From Pseudomonas sp. R5(2019) (GTDB lineage: Bacteria; Pseudomonadota; Gammaproteobacteria; Pseudomonadales; Pseudomonadaceae): a DNA stretch of 64,000 bases. Below the pieces are notes generated by a model that saw only the letters and a list, made by a program, of their open reading frames with translations, was not told the origin of the DNA and made no database searches. Location of the stretch: positions 95,014 through 159,013 of the forward strand of contig NZ_JAAAMT010000008.1 of the NCBI RefSeq assembly GCF_009905435.1, written 5' to 3'. This document shows positions 43,693-51,835 of the stretch, in pieces; the first letter of the stretch is position 1; the number at the start of each line of letters is the position of its first letter. Position numbers and translations under genes: made by a program.

Positions 43693-45729
43693 TCAGAGAT
43701 CCTTGACCAGGCGCAGGGCGTCGTAGATCGCCGCATGGGTGTTGCGCGAAGCGACCGCGTCGCCGATACGGAACAGCTGGAAACGACCTTCGGGGTTGCT
43801 CGCCAGGTTCTGCGGATTGCCGGCGATCAGGTTCATGTACTGAACCGCGCCTTCATTGAGGGCCCAGGGCTTGAGTTCGAAATAGAGGTCGTCCAGCGGA
43901 CGGGTGCCGTGGTTGACCACCACCTGGTCAAACTGCCGGGTTTTTTCCAGGCTGCTGTAGTCGGTGCCGAGGGTGGCGAGCAACCCGTCATCCTGCTGCT
44001 CCACCGCCTTTAGCCGCCAGGTCACCGTGAAGGTGGTGTCCAGTTGCTGCAGCGAGCGCATGTAAGGGACAAGGTTCATGCCCATCACTTCCGGCGCAAA
44101 GGCGCGGTCGGGGGTCATGATCTCGGTTTTGGCTCCGCTGCGGGCGATGATCTCCGCGGCCTGCAAGCCGGCATGGTCGCCGGCGTCGTCGTACACCAGC
44201 ACATTGCGGCCCGGTTTCACGTCACCGGAGATGATGTCCCAGCTCGAAACCACCCACTGATTGCCGCGCTCCAGGACTTCAGTGTGGGGCAGGCCGCCGG
44301 TGGCGATGATCACCACGTCGGGGTTCTCGTCGAGAATGACCGAGCTGTCGGCCCAGGTATTGAAGCGAAACTGCACACCCAGCCGGTCGCATTGGGCCAT
44401 GCGCCAGTCGATGATGCTGATCATCTCCTTGCGCCGCTCCGATTGCGCGGTCAGGCGAATTTGCCCACCGGGTTTGTCCGCCACCTCCAGCACCAACACT
44501 TCGTGGCCGCGTTCACCCGCGACGCGTGCCGCTTCCAGCCCGCCGGGGCCGGCCCCGACGATCAGGACCTTGCGCCGGGTAGTGGCCTTGGGAATTTCAT
44601 GCGGCATGGTGGTTTCACGCCCCGTCGCCGCATTGTGAATGCAGTAGGCGGCGCCGGCGTTGTAGATCCGGTCCAGGCAGTAGTTGGCGCCGACACAGGG
44701 GCGAATCTCGTCTTCCCGGCCTTCGATGATCTTGCGCACGATATGCGGGTCGGTCATGTGCGCGCGGGTCATGCCGACCATGTCGACCAGGCCGCTGGCG
44801 ATGGCGTGGCGGGCTGTGGCGACATCGGGAATCTTGGCCGCGTGGAAGGTCGGGAAGCCGGTCAGCGCCCGAATCTCGCCAGCGAAGTCCAGGTGCGGCG
44901 CGTTGCGCATGCCCTGGATCGGGATGATGTCAGTCAGGCCCGCATCGGTGGCGATGTTGCCGCGAATCACGTTGAGAAAGTCGATCATGCCGCTGTCTTT
45001 GAGCAGCTGGGAAATCTGCAGGCCTTCTTCTTTTTGCAGGCCGCCGGGCAAGACTTCATCCCCGGTGTAGCGAATGCCGACGATGAATTCGGGGCCGACA
45101 CGCTTGCGGATCGCCGTCAGCACATCGAAGGTGAAGCGCAGGCGGTGCTGCAGCGAACCCCCATAGGGCCCCTCGAGGGTATTGGTCAGCGGCGACCAGA
45201 ACTGGTCCATCAGGTGCCCGTAGGCCTGCAACTCGATGCCGTCCAGGCCTGCGGCTTTCATCCGCTCCGCGGCATCGGCATAGTCAGTGATAATGCGCTC
45301 GATGTCCCATTCTTCGAGCCGTTTCGGAAAGGCGCGGTGCGCCGGTTCCTGATTGTGCGAGGGCGACACCACCGGCAACCAGTCGCCCTTGTCCCAACGG
45401 GTGCGGCGGCCCAGGTGAGTGAGTTGGATCATGACCGCTGCACCGTGTTCGTGGCACTCATCGGTCAGGTCTTTCATCCAGCCGACGACTTCATCCTTGT
45501 AGGCCAGAATGTTGTTGAACACCGGCGGGCTATCCCGGGAGATGGCCGCGGAGCCGGCGGTCATGGTCATGGCCACACCCGCCTTGGCCCGCTCGACGTG
45601 ATAAGCCCGGTAGAGCTTTTTCGGCATGCCGTCTTCAGGGTAGGCCGGCTCATGGGAGGTGGTGATGATGCGGTTACGCAGGGTCAAATGTTTGAGGCGA
45701 TAAGGCTGAAGAAGCGGATCGTTATTCAT
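43693..45729 (-). CDS. Old-yellow-enzyme/TMADH-type flavoprotein (DgcA-like demethylase)
   Basis: 678 residues: N-terminal FMN TIM barrel (to about 360; MIQLTHLGRRTRWDKGDW, DGIELQAYGHLMDQFWSP), then an Fe-S binding turn CVGANYCLDRIYN with a later Cys, and a C-terminal NAD/FAD domain starting VLIVGAGPGGLEAARVAGERG. Layout and motifs follow dimethylglycine demethylase DgcA and trimethylamine dehydrogenase more than 2,4-dienoyl-CoA reductase. The third Cys of the classic C-x2-C-x2-C is Ala, as I recall also in DgcA. Probably N-demethylates or reduces the imported compound. Start of the operon, divergent from tetR. Confidence 0.82.
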   Translation of the reverse strand: MNNDPLLQPYRLKHLTLRNRIITTSHEPAYPEDGMPKKLYRAYHVERAKAGVAMTMTAGSAAISRDSPPVFNNILAYKDEVVGWMKDLTDECHEHGAAVMIQLTHLGRRTRWDKGDWLPVVSPSHNQEPAHRAFPKRLEEWDIERIITDYADAAERMKAAGLDGIELQAYGHLMDQFWSPLTNTLEGPYGGSLQHRLRFTFDVLTAIRKRVGPEFIVGIRYTGDEVLPGGLQKEEGLQISQLLKDSGMIDFLNVIRGNIATDAGLTDIIPIQGMRNAPHLDFAGEIRALTGFPTFHAAKIPDVATARHAIASGLVDMVGMTRAHMTDPHIVRKIIEGREDEIRPCVGANYCLDRIYNAGAAYCIHNAATGRETTMPHEIPKATTRRKVLIVGAGPGGLEAARVAGERGHEVLVLEVADKPGGQIRLTAQSERRKEMISIIDWRMAQCDRLGVQFRFNTWADSSVILDENPDVVIIATGGLPHTEVLERGNQWVVSSWDIISGDVKPGRNVLVYDDAGDHAGLQAAEIIARSGAKTEIMTPDRAFAPEVMGMNLVPYMRSLQQLDTTFTVTWRLKAVEQQDDGLLATLGTDYSSLEKTRQFDQVVVNHGTRPLDDLYFELKPWALNEGAVQYMNLIAGNPQNLASNPEGRFQLFRIGDAVASRNTHAAIYDALRLVKDL

Positions 45730-45775
45730 ATCGGTCTCGCATGCAGGTCATCAGGCAATCTGAAGATAGATGCCA

Positions 45776-45812
45776 TGTACACAGGTGTCAATAATATCGA
45801 CAGGGGTGTACA
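45776..45812. promoter_or_regulatory. Inverted-repeat operator between the flavoprotein gene and tetR
   Basis: TGTACAC-N3-TGTC, 9-base centre, GACA-N3-GTGTACA: perfect 7+4-base arms. It sits 40 to 47 bases from both divergent start codons, covering both promoters. Probable binding site of the TetR protein at 45852, giving joint auto- and operon control. Confidence 0.75.
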
Positions 45813-45851
45813 CTGACCCCGTAAACCAGGCATGAAGGTGGATGGATCTCG

Positions 45852-46487
45852 ATGAAAGCACCCAACAATCTTGCGGAAACCGCCGGCCGGGGCTCACTGG
45901 AAAGCTGGCTTAATGCGGCCTATGAAAGCCTGAAGGAATCGGGCGTCGATGCCGTGAGGGTGATGCCCCTGGCCAAGAAACTGAACCTGGCGCGCACCAG
46001 TTTCTACTGGTATTTCCAGGACCGTGAAGCGCTGCTCGAGGCCTTGATCGAACGCTGGAAAAGCAAGAACACCTTCAACCTGATCACCCAGTCCCAGGCG
46101 TACGCCAGCTCCATCACCGAGGCCATCCTGAATGTGTTCGATTGCTGGCTGAACAGCGACCTGTTCGACTCCCAGTTCGAATTCGCCATGCGCAGCTGGG
46201 CCCTCCAGTCGCCGGAAGTGGCCAAGGAAATTGCCGAAGCCGACGCCCAACGGGTGGAGGCGCTCAGGCACATGTTCGACCGTTTCGGCTTCGCCCACGA
46301 CGCGGCCGTCACCCGCGCAAGGTCGATCTACCTGACCCAGATCGGCTACATCAGCATGAAGACCCAGGAACCGATCGCCCAGCGCATGCATTACATCCCC
46401 GAGTACCTGAAGATTTTTACCGGCGTTGATCCACAGCCCCATGAGCTGGAGCGGTTTTACAGTCGTAATGGGTTCACGGCAATTTAA
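45852..46487 (+). CDS. TetR/AcrR-family regulator
   Basis: 211 residues. N-terminal helix-turn-helix: LNAAYESLKESGVDAVRVMPLAKKLNLARTSFYWYFQDREALLEALI (about 20-65), standard for the family; the C-terminal half is a helical ligand domain. Divergent from the catabolic operon at 45729-38053 and next to a palindromic operator, so most likely its repressor. Inducer unknown. Confidence 0.9.
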   Translation: MKAPNNLAETAGRGSLESWLNAAYESLKESGVDAVRVMPLAKKLNLARTSFYWYFQDREALLEALIERWKSKNTFNLITQSQAYASSITEAILNVFDCWLNSDLFDSQFEFAMRSWALQSPEVAKEIAEADAQRVEALRHMFDRFGFAHDAAVTRARSIYLTQIGYISMKTQEPIAQRMHYIPEYLKIFTGVDPQPHELERFYSRNGFTAI

Positions 46488-46489
46488 TG

Positions 46490-46522
46490 TGTGGGATTTA
46501 TCCGCGAATGTAGGCGCTGCGG
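46490..46522. repeat. Single REP half
   Basis: TGTGGGATTTATCCGCGAAT followed by GTAGGCGCTGCGG, like one arm of the pair at 18272 but without the second arm. The rest of 46523-46673 has no gene. Confidence 0.5.
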
Positions 46523-46673
46523 TTTATCAGGCTGAGTTGGGCGGGGTCTTGTACAGGCTTCTGTACAAGGAAGCGATCCGATGGTCCGATTTAGTGCACA
46601 ACGCGGTCCCGACGACTTGCCAATAGTGCGCGCTCTAATAATCTGAAGAAACACACAGCGCACGGAGGTCGAA

Positions 46674-46973
46674 ATGAGACACCGAGGACAACGCTATTGG
46701 GCATGGGCAGATCCGGCACTTCACTCTCGCACGCATGCCGAAACGCTCGATGACGGGACGACCATCGATGTGCAGGTGAGGCTGTCGAGGATGGGCGGCA
46801 CTCAGCTTTTCATTGGCGTCTATGCCTCGTGCGGCATGGCCCTGTACGAAGAGGTTCATGATTCCAGGCCGAACGAGTCGATGACTCGGGCGCTTGTCTG
46901 GGGCGTCGGGCGCGCCCGGCACTTGGCCAGCGAGGCAAGCGCTGATTACCAAAGCCTGGCCAAGCAAGCCTAG
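46674..46973 (+). CDS. Small hypothetical protein, paralogue of the gene at 8579
   Basis: 99 residues, the same length as the 8579 gene and with the same SD-to-ATG layout (GGAGG, 6 bases). Identical or conservative over most of its length (GGTQLFIGVYASCGMAL is shared exactly); the C-terminal tail differs. Soluble, family not recognised. As at 8579, a REP pair follows directly, hinting that gene and repeat were duplicated together or share a favoured site. Confidence 0.8.
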   Translation: MRHRGQRYWAWADPALHSRTHAETLDDGTTIDVQVRLSRMGGTQLFIGVYASCGMALYEEVHDSRPNESMTRALVWGVGRARHLASEASADYQSLAKQA

Positions 46974-47014
46974 ACGCCAGCGCGGACGGTCGATGTTGGA
47001 CGGCATTTTTTGAT

Positions 47015-47115
47015 GTAGGAGCAGAGCTTGTCGGGGCGCCGAACCTTCGCGATGGCCATACCGCGATTTTCCAGATAGACCGCGTCGCCTTCATCGCAGG
47101 CAAGCTGGCTCCTAC
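47015..47115. repeat. REP inverted pair
   Basis: GTAGGAGCAGAGCTTGTCGG at the left, GCAAGCTGGCTCCTAC at the right, with CGCGATGGCC and CCGCGTCGCC inside. It lies between convergent genes. Confidence 0.75.
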
Positions 47116-47133
47116 ATGAGTGTTATGCCGCGG

Positions 47134-48051
47134 TTATTGCTCCGCGACCGGCGACAGGGGATCCACCGATGCCTTCACCGCCAGTACATTGCACAACTGC
47201 TGCTCGGTCACATGGGCCGTGATGTCACCCATGAAGGTCTGCAGTATGTCGTGATGGCGGTTGCCCATGACCATCACATCGGTGCGGCTGTGGTTGACAT
47301 GCGCAGTGATCGCCCGGGTGGCCGGGCCTTCGAGGAAGTGGCGGTTGGCGAGGTCGATGGAATGGCGATCTGCCAGGTGGTCGAAGGCTTTGTGCTGGGC
47401 CGTACGCACGGAGCCGGTAAAACCGGGCATGGTGACGGTGCCGGCACCGAAGTCGCTCAGATGGGTGCGCGCCGTGTCAAAGACATGCACCAGGTGGAGT
47501 TCGGCATCACACTGCAAGGCCAACGAATGGGCGGCTTCGATGACCTGATCGTCGAGACTGTCAGCCCCGTGCCCGGGTATCAGGTCGACGGCGGCGGCAA
47601 TCAGGCGCGGCAGCGGGCAACGGATTTCGCTGACCAGGTGAATTGGCACCGGGCACTCGCGCAACAACTGCCAGTCCAGCGGCGTGTTCACCAAGCGTTT
47701 GAGGGTAGGTTCATGCTGGACGTCCTTGATCAGCAGGTCGCAATGAACACGATTGACCTGATCCAGAGCGGTCTGCAGCAGGTCGCGGGTCAGGATCACG
47801 TCGCACGCCACATCGAGGCCAGCGCGGCGCATCTGTTCCCATTCATCGGCAAGCCATTGCTGGTTGTCGTCCAGGAGCTTTTTGCGCTCGGCGGGATCGC
47901 TCATCAACCCGAACGTATCGACATCGTCGACACAGACGATGATATCCAGCGCGGCCCCGCTGGTATCGGCCAGCGCTGCTGCGCGCTGCAAGGCAGGTGT
48001 GTGGCGCATCTGCGGGCCGAGCATGACAAGCAATCGTTGATATTGGGTCAT
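47134..48051 (-). CDS. Tandem universal stress protein
   Basis: 305 residues, two UspA domains (about 1-140 and 150-300). The first opens YQRLLVMLGPQMRHTPALQRA and the second has the ATP-binding-like GNRHHDILQTFMGDITAHVTEQ near its end, where functional ATP binders read G-x2-G-x9-G-S/T; the match is partial. SD GGAGGTGCC before the ATG. Related Pseudomonas proteins respond to low oxygen or stress; no clear ANR box was found upstream. Confidence 0.85.
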   Translation of the reverse strand: MTQYQRLLVMLGPQMRHTPALQRAAALADTSGAALDIIVCVDDVDTFGLMSDPAERKKLLDDNQQWLADEWEQMRRAGLDVACDVILTRDLLQTALDQVNRVHCDLLIKDVQHEPTLKRLVNTPLDWQLLRECPVPIHLVSEIRCPLPRLIAAAVDLIPGHGADSLDDQVIEAAHSLALQCDAELHLVHVFDTARTHLSDFGAGTVTMPGFTGSVRTAQHKAFDHLADRHSIDLANRHFLEGPATRAITAHVNHSRTDVMVMGNRHHDILQTFMGDITAHVTEQQLCNVLAVKASVDPLSPVAEQ

Positions 48052-48379
48052 TTGGCACCTCCGTCCTGCGTCTTTCTCCCCCGGATGGGTTTACCAGCGC
48101 AATGGTGGCAGCAAGTCACTGTGCGTCCTGGTGCTATTGAGTCTAGCTCTGTCTCAAGGGGAGGGTGGCTCGACGGGGGAGATCAACCATGCCAGGCAGC
48201 AGGGGCCGACTTGCGACAGGTGGCAGCCCCGGGTCATGACTGCACTTACGAATCTTTCCAGACCAAACTACACTGAATCGATGATGCCGGCGCTTGAGAC
48301 AGGCCGGCATGCCAAGGAGTTGTGCGTACTCAGGACATTGTGATCCGCAAGGGCTGGATCCAGCCCCGGGAGTCGACGC

Positions 48380-48526
48380 ATGACTGTCGTTCATTGGGGA
48401 TACCTGCTGCTGGCGGCGATGTTGATCGCGTCCGCGGTGGTGCTGGCCATAGGCAATGCCGTGGCCAGAAGGCGCAACATTGAAGACGCCATTATCCGGC
48501 GGCGCAAGCCCGAAGATGGCGAGTGA
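48380..48526 (+). CDS. Small single-pass membrane protein
   Basis: 48 residues: one transmembrane helix (WGYLLLAAMLIASAVVLAIG) followed by a basic tail (ARRRNIEDAIIRRRKPEDGE). It could be a stress or membrane microprotein. A weak GGGAG precedes the ATG. Family not recognised. The 238 bases after it contain no gene I trust. Confidence 0.5.
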   Translation: MTVVHWGYLLLAAMLIASAVVLAIGNAVARRRNIEDAIIRRRKPEDGE

Positions 48527-48764
48527 GGAGCATTCTGGCTCTCCCATTGATGACCGCGGTGCCTTGGTGCTGGCCAAACGAGACGGAACCATTCTGGTGC
48601 GTCGCCCTTTTGGGCTGTCCGGTTTCGGTGTGGTGGTGTTGAAGCAACTGCGTGCGTGGATCGAGGAACGGGCGGGACGGTTGGTGCATGGCCGACGGGT
48701 TGGCAGAGGCCCAGCAATAGATGATGGTCATGAACAGCAGCTATGCCGGGCCGATGGCCTGAGA

Positions 48765-48992
48765 TCAATCCTGGCCGCTGGCGCGACGCCGCCACGCCGC
48801 GCGAGTTTCCTGGATTTCATCAATCAACGATTCCCAGGTCGGCAGGTTGATCAGGCGCAGCTCCAGCAAGGCATAGGCGTAGCCCTTGGCAAAGGCTTGC
48901 TGATGGTCAGCCAATTGGTCGGTCCTGGCAGCGGCAATTTCATCGATCATGCGCTGGGCGGCAGCGCTGGGGTTGTCACAGACTTTGCTCAT
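48765..48992 (-). CDS. Small helical hypothetical protein
   Basis: 75 residues with a strong SD (AAAAGGAG) before the ATG. Amphipathic helical composition (AAAQRMIDEIAAARTDQLADHQQAF, then ALLELRLINLPTWESLIDEIQETRAAWRRR). No membrane segment. Family not recognised. Lies 26 bases after the broken DUF3325-like gene on the same strand. Confidence 0.65.
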   Translation of the reverse strand: MSKVCDNPSAAAQRMIDEIAAARTDQLADHQQAFAKGYAYALLELRLINLPTWESLIDEIQETRAAWRRRASGQD

Positions 48993-49018
48993 TCGCGAAA
49001 CTCCTTTTCCACAAGGCG

Positions 49019-49317
49019 CTATTGATTGAGGCGTGCGGCATAGGGCAGTAGCAATACCAGTGCCAGGCCTGCAAGCGAGATCAGTCCAAACCAGCCGACC
49101 GGTCCCATGGCCCAGCCCCAGCCCCCTATGCTATAGACAAAACTGGCCGCCAGTGCCAACCAGCCGACGATCCGCAAGGTCCGGTGCAGCGCGGGGGGGG
49201 GGGAAGGCGCTGCCAGAGCTGTTTGTAATGCCGTTCCAGTCCAAGGCACAGGCACAGGCACAGGCAAACCATGCTGCTACAGGCCAGCAGCAAGCCTGCA
49301 ATCAATTGAATGCTCAC
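49019..49317 (-). pseudogene. DUF3325-like membrane protein, frameshifted at a G11 tract
   Basis: The GTG at 49317 opens SIQLIAGLLLACSSMVCLCL and continues to WQRLP, where eleven C on the coding strand (G11 at 49193-49203) shift the frame. The other frame continues ALHRTLRIVGWLALAASFVY to LVLLLPYAARLNQ. Joined, they give about 100 residues with three to four helices, like the small DUF3325 proteins found with iron-uptake PepSY genes (recalled). Twelve or nine C would restore the frame. A hexamer array (GGCACA, 49245-49267) encodes the Cys-Leu run. Phase variation, decay or sequencing error are all possible. Confidence 0.6.
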
Positions 49318-49419
49318 GTCAATGAGCCTCCACCGTGTCGTTGGCGATGCGCCGTGCCGGGCGCGCCGATGGCGGCTGGCCGAGTTTCCAGCAGGCCCTG
49401 CATCGCGACGGCGGAGCGC

Positions 49420-49808
49420 TTTTGACCTTGTGGGCGCGCGCTTGCTCGCGATTCAGGCACTGCGGTGTATCTGGCACGCCGTGGTGAGGCCATCGCGGCG
49501 GTTCGGCGCTCCGACAAGCCTTGCTCCACACACCGATCTCCATTCCCGCCACACCTGCGCGGAGTGAGCTTTTGACTTTGTGGGGGCGCGCTCGCGATGC
49601 AGGCAACGCGGTGTATCTGGCACACCGCGGTGAGGCCATCGCGGCGGTTCGGCGCTCCGACAAGCCTTGCTCCACACACCGATCTCCATTCCCGCCACAC
49701 CTGCGCGGAGTGAGCTTTTGACTTTGTGGGGGCGCGCTCGCGATGCAGGCAACGCGGTGTATCTGGCACACCGTGGTGAGGCCATCGCGGGCAAGCCTTG
49801 CTCCTACC
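49420..49808. repeat. Tandem 146-150 base REP-containing repeats
   Basis: Three consecutive units start TTTTGACYTTGTGGG at 49420, 49570 and 49716. Units 1 and 2 are full, with an almost identical second half (GGCGGTTCGGCGCTCCGACA to CGCGGAGTGAGC); unit 3 is cut short by an ordinary REP end (GCAAGCCTTGCTCCTAC). All three carry the CGGTGTATCTGGCAC block also seen at the 8889 REP. It fills the gap between the DUF3325-like and LLM genes. Confidence 0.85.
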
Positions 49809-49834
49809 GTGCAAGTCAAATGGGGCCTGGATGC

Positions 49835-50941
49835 TTAGCTCGCCTGTTCGACCCGCCCATGTTCATGCTGCTCGACCAGCGCTCGAATCCGCGGCAGCAA
49901 GTGCTGGCCATAGTCGACCGCATCGCGCAGTTGCTCGAAACCTCGGAACAGGAAGGTGCTGACGCCCAGTTTGTAGTACTCCAGTGCCGCTTCGGCGACC
50001 TGGTCCGGGGTGCCGACCAGCGAGGTGGAGTTGCCCGCGGCACCCGTGAGGGCGGCGATGGCGGTCCACAGGCGTTTGTCGTGAACCACGCGTTGCCCGG
50101 CCAGGTCCACCAGTCGCTGTGAACCGCTGTTGCTGGTGCCGACATTGCGTTCGCGGCTTTTGCCCTGGCGCTGGGCCTGCAAGGCCTTGGCGTCTTCCAG
50201 GATGCGCTCGGCGCGGGCCCAGGCTTCATCTTCGGTGGCGCCGAGGATCGGCCGCAGCGAGAGGCTGAAGCGGATGTGCTTTTCCCGCCCGTATCTGGCG
50301 GCGGCCTTGCGCACCTGGGCAATACGCTGGCGGATGTTCTCCAGCGGCTCGCCCCACATCATGTACACATCGGCATGTTTGGCGGCGACTTCCACCGCAG
50401 CGTCCGAGGCGCCGGAGAAGTAGATCGGAATATGCGGCTTCTGCACGGGCTTGATCAAGGTCAGGTTGTCTTCGACCCGGTAGTGCTCGCCGCTGTGATC
50501 GAACGGTTCCGGTGAGGTCCAGGTTTTCTTGAACACGTCCAGGTATTCCTCGGTGCGTGCGTAGCGGTCGTCCTTGTCGAGGAAATCACCGTCGCGCTGC
50601 AGATCGCCGCTGTCACCGCCCGTGATCACGTTGATGGCCACGCGCCCACGGCTGAGGTGGTCGAGGGTGGCGAACTGGCGCGCGGCAAAGGTCGGTGCCT
50701 GGAAACCCGGGCGGTGCGCCACCAACAGGCCCAAGCGCTCGGTGACCGCCGCGGCATGGGTGGCCAGGATCAGCGAGTCGGCGGCGCTGGTGTTCACCGC
50801 CAGCAGCACTTGATTGAAACCGCCATATTCCTGGGCCTGGGCGAAGGTCTTGACGAACTCAAGGTCCACCGCCGGGCCGCGCGGGGCCTGGGATTCACTG
50901 CCTTCCTGTGGCCCGACCAGGCCGATAAATTCGAGACTCAT
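49835..50941 (-). CDS. LLM-class FMN-dependent monooxygenase (SsuD/SfnG-like)
   Basis: 368 residues, bacterial luciferase-like TIM barrel. Typical segments: FAARQFATLDHLSRGRVAINVITGG, then DRYARTEEYLDVFKKTWTSPEPFDHSGEHY and PHIPIYFSGASDAA. Closest in layout to alkanesulfonate and dimethylsulfone monooxygenases, which release sulfite using FMNH2. SD CAGGAG. A wrecked sulfonate-binding protein remnant lies just upstream on the same strand, so it once belonged to a sulfonate or sulfone locus. The partner FMN reductase is not in the window. Confidence 0.88.
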   Translation of the reverse strand: MSLEFIGLVGPQEGSESQAPRGPAVDLEFVKTFAQAQEYGGFNQVLLAVNTSAADSLILATHAAAVTERLGLLVAHRPGFQAPTFAARQFATLDHLSRGRVAINVITGGDSGDLQRDGDFLDKDDRYARTEEYLDVFKKTWTSPEPFDHSGEHYRVEDNLTLIKPVQKPHIPIYFSGASDAAVEVAAKHADVYMMWGEPLENIRQRIAQVRKAAARYGREKHIRFSLSLRPILGATEDEAWARAERILEDAKALQAQRQGKSRERNVGTSNSGSQRLVDLAGQRVVHDKRLWTAIAALTGAAGNSTSLVGTPDQVAEAALEYYKLGVSTFLFRGFEQLRDAVDYGQHLLPRIRALVEQHEHGRVEQAS

Positions 50942-51013
50942 GAAACAACTCCTGTCATGGATGGTGAAAGTACTGCCGTGAGGGATTCACTCATGGGGTT
51001 TCCCCTTGCGCGA

Positions 51014-51463
51014 TCAGGGGGGTGTCGCAACGCTGTCGGTATCTGCCTCGGCGCGGGCCACGTTGAAGCTGGCATCGAATCCTGGGGAAACGTCGACGCG
51101 GCGAATCAGCACGCCTTCCTCCAGGTAAATGTCGGAGGTCTGTTGCAGGTTGCTGATCACCGCGTCGGTGATGGGAATGCGGTCGAACTCGGTACCCTTG
51201 GCGGACGCCAGGTGCACATCTTGCAATTGGCCGGCCGCCGCCAGCAGCAGCTTGATCGAGGATTTCTGATTGGCGACCCGCAGGGGTTCCAGTTCGGCAG
51301 CGTGGGCCGTCGAGGCCAATAGCAGGCTGCCGGCGAGCAAGGTGGAGAACAGCGTTCGGATCAGCGCGGCGATCGCCGCCCAGGTACCGGCCAGGCCGCC
51401 GCCGATGACCAGTACATCAGCCTCAAGCTGTAAGGGAGGAGTTGAATCGGTGAACAAGCGCAT
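51014..51463 (-). pseudogene. Deletion fusion of an FAD dehydrogenase start and a sulfonate-binding protein
   Basis: The 149-residue frame is a mosaic. Residues 1-33 (ADVLVIGGGLAGTWAAIAA) are the start of an FAD oxidoreductase. Then comes a fresh signal peptide (RTLFSTLLAGSLLLASTAHA) and the first mature residues of a sulfonate ABC binding protein (LEPLRVANQKSSIKLLLAAAGQL). Then the text jumps to what looks like that protein's C-terminal part (KGTEFDRIPITDAVISNL to the end). Two internal deletions would explain it; the frame happens to stay open. Function unlikely. Confidence 0.65.
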
Positions 51464-51652
51464 GGTGTGTTCCTGGCGATGGCATGAGTTGAGGCCTCCG
51501 CCAGGAGTGGGGTCGGACGTGACAGACGGTAACCCTCGGGAGGTGCGCTGTGAAGGTCTTTTTGGTTATGTCCTAATATGCTAACTATTTATCAAGTTAA
51601 TATTTATTTATAAATAAAATAGTTGTTTTGTTCGGGGTGGCACATCGCCAAG

Positions 51653-51687
51653 TTATCCACAGCAGCCGTGGGTATTTCTGTGGATAG
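51653..51687. other. Inverted pair of DnaA-box-like sequences
   Basis: TTATCCACAG and, 15 bases later, CTGTGGATAG: perfect 9-base inverted arms, the left one an exact TTATCCACA. It lies in the AT-rich gap (51464-51835) upstream of the lysR gene. It could bind DnaA, or simply fold as a hairpin. No replication genes are near. Confidence 0.45.
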
Positions 51688-51835
51688 TGGTCCAGACCCC
51701 GCGCTGTAAGCTGTCTGGAGCGTTTTGGATAATATTTGAGCAATGCCTGCAGGCCAAGCCCTGACGTGGTAGCTTCTGCATCCCGGTTGCAGCTCAATCG
51801 ATTCCCTTTACCTTTCAGTGATAAGGCCATAGCGG

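Noticed and set aside
42376..45816. Two long plus-strand frames (545 and 590 residues) opposite the DddP-type and flavoprotein genes
   Set aside because: Antisense shadows; low-complexity composition, and the minus strand has full catalytic motifs.
48516..49025. Plus-strand frame starting ASEEHSGSPIDD
   Set aside because: Runs over the better supported minus-strand gene at 48765 and lacks a ribosome binding site or recognisable fold.
51597..51830. 77-residue minus-strand frame upstream of lysR
   Set aside because: Lies in an AT-rich promoter region, no ribosome binding site, no recognisable features.
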